Positions 58,284 to 64,000 of a stretch of DNA of 64,000 nt are shown here, one piece after another. The notes beneath the pieces were generated by a model. It was not told the origin of the DNA. It was given only the letters and a program-made list of their open reading frames with translations, and did not search any database. The stretch comes from a virus. Numbering within the stretch: position 1 is the first letter of the stretch; every line of letters starts with the position of its first letter. The stretch lies in the IMG/VR virus record IMGVR_UViG_3300020055_000005, positions 87,190-151,189 of that record; one strand, written 5' to 3'. Made by a program: the position numbers and the translations under genes.

Positions 58284-58949
58284 TTAAACATTGTATTTTG
58301 AATCAGGTTCCAGTGCAATAAAATACTCTAAGTCAACATCTTTGTTCTTGAAGTTTGAAATACCCTTCGAAGAAACAAACACCTCATAGTTACCATCCAG
58401 TACTTTAAGGTTTTCAATTTTGAAATTCATGGTGTACTTAACACCATTTCCTTCACCTACAATCCTTGAGAATGTATTTGAAGTTGGATTCTTTTTATCT
58501 TTGACAGTAAATGTCACCTTGGTACCATCAGACTCTAACACTAGGTCATTGACACCTAAGACACTTGATGCCTTTTGTAACTCACCCAGTAGTGTCGATG
58601 ACACATCAACTTTGATTTCTGCATCAGGCATTGTGATCATCTTCTCAGGTGATACAACCATACCTTCACTTGCATAGAAGTAAGACATAGTTGAGTTATT
58701 GTCTGCAACAGTCAAACTTGCATCACCAAACTGAAAGTCAGGGTCTTCTAATAAAGAAGTTGCACCTAGAAACTCAGGTAAGTTATAGATACTAAAATCC
58801 TTAGGAAAGGATTCATTCACTGTCGCAACTGCAAGTATATTTTTCATGTTAGAAATGGTCTGCAGTTTTGAACCAGTTCCAACTTTAATACCACTGTTAA
58901 TAGTGGAAAAGTTTTTGAGGATATCCCTCGTATTATTACTAATCTTCAT
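58284..58949 (-). CDS. 45: Sliding clamp gp45 (221 aa)
   Basis: KISNNTRDILKNFSTINSGI, LQTISNMKNILAVATV, TMSYFYASEGMVVSP and the ALEPDSKYNV end match T4-like gp45 along the length. A trimeric DNA clamp for gp43 and, in T4, activator of late transcription. ATG overlaps the upstream TGA (TGATG). Confidence 0.93.
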   Translation of the reverse strand: MKISNNTRDILKNFSTINSGIKVGTGSKLQTISNMKNILAVATVNESFPKDFSIYNLPEFLGATSLLEDPDFQFGDASLTVADNNSTMSYFYASEGMVVSPEKMITMPDAEIKVDVSSTLLGELQKASSVLGVNDLVLESDGTKVTFTVKDKKNPTSNTFSRIVGEGNGVKYTMNFKIENLKVLDGNYEVFVSSKGISNFKNKDVDLEYFIALEPDSKYNV

Positions 58950-59245
58950 CACGATTTAGTCTCCTTATCATGCACATATAACATAAACAAAGCGTAGTGC
59001 AATACCTTCAGGATATCTGCTCTATTCTTCCCATCTTTTTTTCCGTATCGTTGTGCATATTTTAATATATTTCCGATACAAAAACCTTCACCATGTCCTG
59101 AGTCAATAATAAACTCAGTACTTTGGTACTTGTTCAAACTGTAATGTTGGTCGTAAGTCTTATCAATGTACTGAGAGAACTCCTTTAAGAGTTCTCCCTC
59201 ATTGTACTTGTAGTCGATTTTATTTTTCCCAAACATCTTAACCAT
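58949..59245 (-). CDS. DUF3310/SaV-like small protein (98 aa)
   Basis: HYSLNKYQSTEFIIDSGHGEGFCIGNILKYAQRYGKKDGKNR... carries the 'E.I.....GF.xGNxxKYxxRxxxK' signature of DUF3310 phage proteins (often called nucleotide kinase-like, function uncertain). The start MVKMFGKNK overlaps the cobS-like stop (TAATG). Confidence 0.75.
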   Translation of the reverse strand: MVKMFGKNKIDYKYNEGELLKEFSQYIDKTYDQHYSLNKYQSTEFIIDSGHGEGFCIGNILKYAQRYGKKDGKNRADILKVLHYALFMLYVHDKETKS

Positions 59246-60497
59246 TATACTCTGAAGAGTCTGATTCGTCAATAGGATTTTCTGAATCGTCTAGATTGAC
59301 CCCTGCATCAATCTTGGTGTAGAGGTCAAGGACTGCATTCCTAGTTTCTTCATCGAACCTAGAGATACACATTTGAATGGACTTGAGTTTGTCACCAAAC
59401 ATTCTGAATGCATTCACGATGTGAACCAACCTTCTAGTGGTGATGACATCATCAATCGCACCTTCGTAGAAGGTCTTTCTGATAACGTCTGCCCAGTCGA
59501 CAAGTTTCTCAACGAATTCTTGGTCAACCGAACCAGTCAATTCCATTTCCTTTGCAAGGATTTTTCTCTCAGTAGTCACTGGAGGATATTCTTGTTGCAT
59601 GGTAATTGCGAATCTCTCTAACATCGCCTCGTTCATGATTTGAGTTCCAATGAACTTTCCATCTTCTGAACCTTGACCTTTAGTGTTCGCAGTCGCAAGA
59701 ATAGTGAACCCTTCTGCAGGTGTCACCCACTCACCAGTTTTCTTGATGAGGTATCCTTTACCTTCAAGAACTGATTGTAAACACATCAACTTGTTAGAAC
59801 CCAAATCAACTTCATCTAAGAGAAGGACAGCACCTTTCCTCATCGCTTTGATCACAGGGCCTTCCCTGTAAACAATGTTACCGTTGACTAGAGTGTGACC
59901 ACCCATCAAATCATCCTCATCAGTTTCGATGGTGATGTTGACCCTGTAGAGTTCTCTCTTCAGTTGGGCACATACTTGTTCGATCATCAATGTTTTACCA
60001 TTACCTGAAAGACCAGTTACGAAAACTGGAAAGAAGATTTTGGAACTAATGATGTTTTTGACATCTTTGAAGTGTCCAAAAGGAACATAGTTCGACATCT
60101 TCTCAGGAATGATTTTGACATTGGGGTCAATCATATTCACTGACTCAGTTGCAGCCGCAACAGGCATGTTTGACACATTCTGTTGTGCAGGAACTGACAC
60201 TGGAACAGGAGCAGGTTTTGGAGCAACTGGAGCAACAACCGCTTCAGAGACCGAAGTCACTGGAGTCAGAATTGGTTGCAGGTTGAAAACCGAACCCTGT
60301 TTAAAGTTATACCTAGTATGTTTCACCCAGTAGGGGAAATGTCCTAGATTTTCGAAATCCTCTTTGGTAAAAGAGGTTTGGTTAGGATACTTCTTTTGAA
60401 GAGCATCCAAGAACTCCTTCCTATCAGGAGTGAAGTGGAAAGGTTTGCCGTCGATATTTATCGACTCAGACCTATCGTAAGAACGTTTATTCGCCAT
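59238..60497 (-). CDS. MoxR/CobS-like AAA+ ATPase (419 aa)
   Basis: Residues about 160-400 hold FVTGLSGNGKTLMIEQ (Walker A), VLLLDEVDLGS (Walker B), TILATANTKGQG (sensor 1) and an Arg finger region, as in CobS/MoxR ATPases. A Pro/Ala-rich linker (about 90-125) joins an N-terminal DUF-like region. With the CobT-like VWA protein next to it, it forms a MoxR-VWA chaperone-like pair; the cyanophage name cobS does not prove a cobaltochelatase role. Translation may be coupled to a leader peptide. Confidence 0.85.
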   Translation of the reverse strand: MANKRSYDRSESINIDGKPFHFTPDRKEFLDALQKKYPNQTSFTKEDFENLGHFPYWVKHTRYNFKQGSVFNLQPILTPVTSVSEAVVAPVAPKPAPVPVSVPAQQNVSNMPVAAATESVNMIDPNVKIIPEKMSNYVPFGHFKDVKNIISSKIFFPVFVTGLSGNGKTLMIEQVCAQLKRELYRVNITIETDEDDLMGGHTLVNGNIVYREGPVIKAMRKGAVLLLDEVDLGSNKLMCLQSVLEGKGYLIKKTGEWVTPAEGFTILATANTKGQGSEDGKFIGTQIMNEAMLERFAITMQQEYPPVTTERKILAKEMELTGSVDQEFVEKLVDWADVIRKTFYEGAIDDVITTRRLVHIVNAFRMFGDKLKSIQMCISRFDEETRNAVLDLYTKIDAGVNLDDSENPIDESDSSEYNG

Positions 60498-60537
60498 AAT
60501 TTTGTCTCCTATCAATTAACGTTTTATTTCTCATCAT
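60487..60537 (-). CDS. Possible leaderless leader peptide (16 aa) before the CobS-like gene
   Basis: ATGATGAGAAAT begins exactly at the predicted +1 of the 60544-60573 promoter and runs MMRNKTLIDRRQNYGE, ending 11 bases into the CobS-like gene. It could couple translation to the downstream ATG, which has its own AGGAGA site. Confidence 0.35.
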   Translation of the reverse strand: MMRNKTLIDRRQNYGE

Positions 60538-60543
60538 GTGTAT

Positions 60544-60573
60544 ATGCTAACAAAAAGTGAGGGGCATTGTCAA
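60544..60573 (-). promoter_or_regulatory. Sigma70-type early promoter
   Basis: TTGACA (60568-60573), 18-bp spacer with CACTTTTTG, TAGCAT (60544-60549). Nearly identical in sequence to the 63435-63464 promoter. Confidence 0.85.
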
Positions 60574-60578
60574 GCACT

Positions 60579-60860
60579 TTATTCAATAATTCTCAAAATT
60601 CTACCAACATCCTTCTCTATGGATACCATTCCACCCTCTTTTTTAGAGTAGGTTTCCATTGCACCATTGTTTACCCAAAATCTGAATGCCTTACACTCGA
60701 CACCCTCAGTTTTACACTTCTCGATATTTGGACACTCAAACTTCATGCATGGGGATGGCCCCACATCCATGATCGCATCTGCAAGTTTACTCATTGCATT
60801 AGAGGTGTTCATTGTACCAAAGTAATATTCTTGGTCAATTTGTATAGCGTCTCTAGCCAT
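60579..60860 (-). CDS. Hypothetical cysteine-bearing protein (93 aa)
   Basis: The start MARDAIQIDQ follows AAGGAG at 7 bases. CMKFECPNIEKCKTEGVEC has four Cys in a compact zinc- or disulfide-like cluster (about 40-60). Not recognised. Its promoter-distal end precedes the CobS-like promoter. Confidence 0.6.
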   Translation of the reverse strand: MARDAIQIDQEYYFGTMNTSNAMSKLADAIMDVGPSPCMKFECPNIEKCKTEGVECKAFRFWVNNGAMETYSKKEGGMVSIEKDVGRILRIIE

Positions 60861-61029
60861 TTTCAAACTCCTTAGTCCATTCTTGAAACACGTGAAGTGC
60901 TTCACCTTTACTTAACCCAAAAGTTTCTTGAAGAAACTTAGGGGCACCAAACATATTCATCTGACCTGTTTCACGTATCTGATTCAGGACTTCAAAATAT
61001 TCACTCGCATCATAATTATCATACATCAT
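60853..61029 (-). CDS. Hypothetical protein (58 aa)
   Basis: MMYDNYDASEYFEVLNQIRE and FLQETFGLSKGEALHVFQEW, a short helical protein with a helix-turn-helix-like C-terminal half. Coupled by ATGA to the VWA gene. Not recognised. Confidence 0.55.
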   Translation of the reverse strand: MMYDNYDASEYFEVLNQIRETGQMNMFGAPKFLQETFGLSKGEALHVFQEWTKEFENG

Positions 61030-63428
61030 GCAATCTCCTTTATAAATTCTGTGGTCAAGAATCTAGAAGTTGATTTTGACTTCTGATTCTTTTTGAACTT
61101 CGCAAGGATTGAAGTCTTCTTCGCACCAATCAATTCATCATCTAATTCGTCAGTACCCTGAGTACCCAATGCACTGGTTGAAGTGATGAAGAGTTTGTTG
61201 TATCCTTTCACCTTGTAAACTTTACCGTTCTTTCTAATCTCCAACCAATCGTCTTCATGTCTCCAAGAACCAGTGGCACAAGAAAGAACATTCATTGCAT
61301 CACCCTTGTTTCCACAAACAAAGTAACCAGTAACAGTGACACCAGTAGTATCTGAAATCCACTCTAAGAGGTTCTGAGTTGTATCGAATGAATCAGAACC
61401 ATAGTCCTTTGTGACACTATAAGTGTAAACTTTACCGTTATAAGGGTCAACCAACTGTCTTGTTTTTTTGCACCTCCATGAACTAGTGTCATCCATGTTT
61501 TCCATTTGTTCATTGATGTCACTAACCTCAGCATCTTTTTTGTAATAGAGGTCACCACTGTGAGAGTAACCATCAGTAATAATTGTGAGAATTGACTTCT
61601 CAATATTATACTGTTTGTTGAACTCAGGAAGAAGTTTTCTCAAGTAACCTATACATTGGTCAAGTGGAGTACCACCCAAGTTGTATGCATTAGGACAAGA
61701 GTAAGGAAGGTCAAGATACCCACCTGCATGTTCATGAACTGGTGAGAACCACTCATTGAAATCTGCAACATGTTTCTCATAGTTCCTCCAAGAGAAACTT
61801 CTAGTGAAGTGATCATTGAACAATGCACCCATTACAGTCAATGCAAGTTTATGATCTTTACTAGACATTTCATTGGATAACACTTCGATTAACTTAGGAT
61901 AGTTTCTGAAAATGTTACCTTCTTCTTTGTCCATGTAACCTGCATACACATCAGAGAACAGATACACTCTGAAGGGAATCTGAACTTTTTTACAGAACTC
62001 AGAAAGAATAAGTGTTTGTTCGATCAAGTCTTTGACTTCCCTTGAAATAGAACCTGACCAGTCAAGTAACACAGTGATACCATGGTTCTTACCATCAGGA
62101 AGATAGACTGCTCTTTTGAAAACATCATCTACGATCTGATACTTCGCAAGTCTATTCATGTCTAACTTACCAGTCTTACCAGTAAATGCATGGACACTTC
62201 TTTGTGCAGTTTGTCTCATGTCAAATTCTTTTGCCATGTGAGAGACAATGGTTTTGTTTTTATCAACCAGTTTCTTACCACTATGTTCTGCAAGTTTTTG
62301 AGAAAGAACTCTATCACTTCTAGAATATTCTTCTTTAGGATAGAAGAACTTGTTGAAATCTTCGATGACCTTTTTGTATGGGACAACCATGTCATCATTC
62401 TTCATGTTTGCGAATGCTTCTTTTAAAGAGAACTGAGAAATGACTTGATTCTCTTCTGAAAGAAACTGGTCTTCGTTGTTGTGAGCCGCATGTTCAGTCA
62501 GTGATTCTCTTGCACCATCTTCATCATCATACCCTTCACCACCTTCTCTACCAGTTTGGTTTTTAGTACCAGTGTCTTTGATTTGATCTTTAGGATTTTC
62601 TTCAGGAGTTGCATCAGATTCTGAAGTCTCAGTGTCTTCGTCTAAGTCTTCAACATCAGGAAGACTATCACCAGCAGAATCAGAAGTTCCTACCTCTTCT
62701 TCATCTTCTGATTCATCATCACCTGAACCACTATCAGAAGACTCATCACCTGAAGTGTCATCACCACCAAAGTCGTTGAAGTCATCTTCATCATCTTCGA
62801 ATTCATCTTCTGAAACATCATACTGATAAGAAGGAACGATTGATTCGTCATTCTCATCCCTAGTCTCGTTTTCTTTAGACCACTCGTAAATTTCGTTTGC
62901 AACTTCTACAACATCTTCCCAAGTCTTACAACCGTAAGCTTTATCAAGGAAGACTTGTTCTTCGTCAGTTAGTTTGATGTTGACCCTAGAACCAACTTTA
63001 GTAATCAAATTGATTTTGTCAATCAGTGAAAGTCCTTGAAGGTCTCTACCTTTAAGACCAAAGAAGTCCATTTCCATCAACTCATTATATGCAGAGTAGA
63101 AAGACTTCCTCAAACCTTGGAATTTGTTTTTAATATCTGACTCAATCCTCACGTCTTCGATAACGTTGAGGTAACCTTTTAGAGTCCTGTTTTCTTTAAG
63201 AGTGGAGTGTAATCCCTCGTATGGTGTATTCAATGCATGACCCACCTCATGACCCATGAACAAGTCATAGAGTTCAGGTGAGATATCTTCTTTGAAGATA
63301 GGACAAGCAAGTATCCTATTCTTAACATCAAAGTATGCAGTAGGGATTTTCTTGTGAACAACTGTAATGTCCTCTTGGGACATCAGTTTCGCAAGGGTAT
63401 CTTTTTGGTTTCTTAATTTCTCAGTCAT
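61026..63428 (-). CDS. CobT-like protein: zinc-peptidase motif plus VWA domain (800 aa), leaderless
   Basis: MGHEVGHALNTPYEGLH (about 80-95) has an HExxH site with a downstream Glu (NVIEDVRIESD). An acidic Ser/Asp/Glu-rich linker spans about 195-310. ITVLLDWSGSISREVKDL (around 460) is the MIDAS of a VWA domain, as in CobT. Partner of the CobS-like AAA+ protein. The start codon is at the expected +1 of the 63435-63464 promoter, with no Shine-Dalgarno available. Confidence 0.8.
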   Translation of the reverse strand: MTEKLRNQKDTLAKLMSQEDITVVHKKIPTAYFDVKNRILACPIFKEDISPELYDLFMGHEVGHALNTPYEGLHSTLKENRTLKGYLNVIEDVRIESDIKNKFQGLRKSFYSAYNELMEMDFFGLKGRDLQGLSLIDKINLITKVGSRVNIKLTDEEQVFLDKAYGCKTWEDVVEVANEIYEWSKENETRDENDESIVPSYQYDVSEDEFEDDEDDFNDFGGDDTSGDESSDSGSGDDESEDEEEVGTSDSAGDSLPDVEDLDEDTETSESDATPEENPKDQIKDTGTKNQTGREGGEGYDDEDGARESLTEHAAHNNEDQFLSEENQVISQFSLKEAFANMKNDDMVVPYKKVIEDFNKFFYPKEEYSRSDRVLSQKLAEHSGKKLVDKNKTIVSHMAKEFDMRQTAQRSVHAFTGKTGKLDMNRLAKYQIVDDVFKRAVYLPDGKNHGITVLLDWSGSISREVKDLIEQTLILSEFCKKVQIPFRVYLFSDVYAGYMDKEEGNIFRNYPKLIEVLSNEMSSKDHKLALTVMGALFNDHFTRSFSWRNYEKHVADFNEWFSPVHEHAGGYLDLPYSCPNAYNLGGTPLDQCIGYLRKLLPEFNKQYNIEKSILTIITDGYSHSGDLYYKKDAEVSDINEQMENMDDTSSWRCKKTRQLVDPYNGKVYTYSVTKDYGSDSFDTTQNLLEWISDTTGVTVTGYFVCGNKGDAMNVLSCATGSWRHEDDWLEIRKNGKVYKVKGYNKLFITSTSALGTQGTDELDDELIGAKKTSILAKFKKNQKSKSTSRFLTTEFIKEIA

Positions 63429-63434
63429 GTGTAT

Positions 63435-63464
63435 ATGCTATCAAAAAGTAGGGGGTATTGTCAA
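63435..63464 (-). promoter_or_regulatory. Sigma70-type early promoter
   Basis: TTGACA (63459-63464), 18-bp spacer with ACTTTTTG, TAGCAT (63435-63440), six bases, ATG of the VWA gene. Confidence 0.85.
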
Positions 63465-63655
63465 GCCCTACGTAACTCTATGAATTTCCTATAACTTTTA
63501 GAAAACAATTTGGATGGTTTCTTGAAGATTATCTCTTCTTTAGTACCAGTTTTGATGTATCCGACAAGGTGACCCTTCTCGTTTACCATGTAGGTGTGGT
63601 TAGGGGTATCCCCATCCCACTTCGTGATTTCTTTAAGATATTTGATCTTACCCAT
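63461..63655 (-). CDS. Hypothetical protein (64 aa)
   Basis: MGKIKYLKEITKWDGDTPNH then YMVNEKGHLVGYIKTGT, a small beta protein with a basic end. Overlaps the end of the 63648 gene. Not recognised. Confidence 0.55.
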   Translation of the reverse strand: MGKIKYLKEITKWDGDTPNHTYMVNEKGHLVGYIKTGTKEEIIFKKPSKLFSKSYRKFIELRRA

Positions 63656-63869
63656 GAGGACAACCAGCATCTACTACATCGTCCCACATTTGATCGATCA
63701 GAACTTCTCTTGCAAAGTCTATGATGTTGCAACCATGAGTTGACCCATCAAATTTTGCGACTTTTGAAATGTTTGCACCTTTTAGTGCCATGACTACATC
63801 TTTATCAGCCATGTCTGCGACATCTGATATGATGTTATCGATTATCGAATCGTTAACCCAATGTGACAT
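63648..63869 (-). CDS. Hypothetical protein (73 aa)
   Basis: Acidic helical protein (DNIISDVADMADKDVVMALK). AAGGAG ribosome site in a 25-base leader behind the 63901-63930 promoter. Not recognised. Confidence 0.55.
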   Translation of the reverse strand: MSHWVNDSIIDNIISDVADMADKDVVMALKGANISKVAKFDGSTHGCNIIDFAREVLIDQMWDDVVDAGCPHG

Positions 63870-63900
63870 AATTTACTCCTTATTTCTTATTTGATAGTAT

Positions 63901-63930
63901 AGTATACTAAAAAATGAGGAGCATTGTCAA
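63901..63930 (-). promoter_or_regulatory. Sigma70-type early promoter
   Basis: TTGACA (63925-63930), 18-bp spacer with ATTTTTTAG, TATACT (63901-63906). Leader with normal ribosome site follows. Confidence 0.8.
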
Positions 63931-63933
63931 GCG

Positions 63934-64000
63934 TTACATACGGAGTGTTACGTGGTCTCTATCTAGGTCTTTTGATGCTTGATCTATCATCATTTTATTG
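63934..64000 (-). CDS. C-terminal end of an unidentified protein, cut by the window edge
   Basis: An open minus-strand frame ends MMIDQASKDLDRDHVTLRM at 63934. Whether one of its two ATGs is the start or it continues beyond the window cannot be told. Confidence 0.35.
   Translation of the reverse strand, partial: NKMMIDQASKDLDRDHVTLRM

Noticed and set aside
59238-63428. Cobalamin-synthesis role for the CobS/CobT-like pair
   Set aside because: Sequence supports only AAA+ and VWA/peptidase domains; no other cobalamin gene or CobN is present in the window.

Overview
The window is a gene-dense, AT-rich stretch of a tailed-phage genome of the T4-like (marine myovirus) kind. The marker set is unmistakable: DNA polymerase gp43, sliding clamp gp45, clamp loader gp44/gp62, translational repressor RegA, helicase gp41, primase gp61, UvsX recombinase, class I ribonucleotide reductase NrdA/NrdB with a glutaredoxin, Hsp20, and the CobS-like/CobT-like pair common in cyanomyophages. 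No photosynthesis genes are seen. A CsgG/CsgF/curlin-like cluster is present; such a cluster has been reported as widespread in pelagimyophages (T4-like phages attributed to SAR11), so a SAR11-type alphaproteobacterial host is my best inference. I cannot prove it from sequence alone. Almost every gene is on the minus strand, with ATGA/TAATG overlaps. Only two small membrane-protein genes (4361-4766) are on the plus strand.

Layout: 1-4800 holds the edge of a carbamoyltransferase, many tiny membrane proteins, a ParB-like protein and several strong early-type promoters. 4700-16200 is an accessory block: a putative glycosyltransferase, sulfotransferase, GNAT, MazG-like protein, two tRNAs, four or five 2-oxoglutarate/Fe(II) oxygenase-like proteins, a likely spanin pair, HAD phosphatase and a zinc peptidase. 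13500-19500 is nucleotide metabolism and primase. 19570-33700 is a late-promoter-driven block of probable virion or morphogenesis proteins, including a PAP2 phosphatase, an adenylyltransferase-kinase fusion and a protein with ligase-type nucleotidyltransferase motifs. 33950-34460 has two tRNAs and a structured non-coding stretch. 34460-45600 carries replication, recombination, lysozyme, methyltransferase, peroxiredoxin and Hsp20. 46000-55500 is the curli-like/cyclase module. 55600-64000 returns to the replication core (RegA, gp62, gp44, gp45), then the AAA+/VWA pair.

The two most notable points follow. (1) An apparently single operon contains CsgF, CsgG, two curlin-repeat-like secreted proteins, a FecR-domain protein and an intact CHASE2 class III nucleotidyl cyclase, with a metzincin protease just upstream; this looks like a phage-borne amyloid-export and second-messenger module. 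(2) At least eight genes have their ATG exactly at the expected +1 of a sigma70-type promoter (6 nt after the -10), and three more sit exactly 5 nt after a T4-type late-promoter box. Leaderless expression therefore seems to be a systematic strategy here, including for DNA polymerase and primase.
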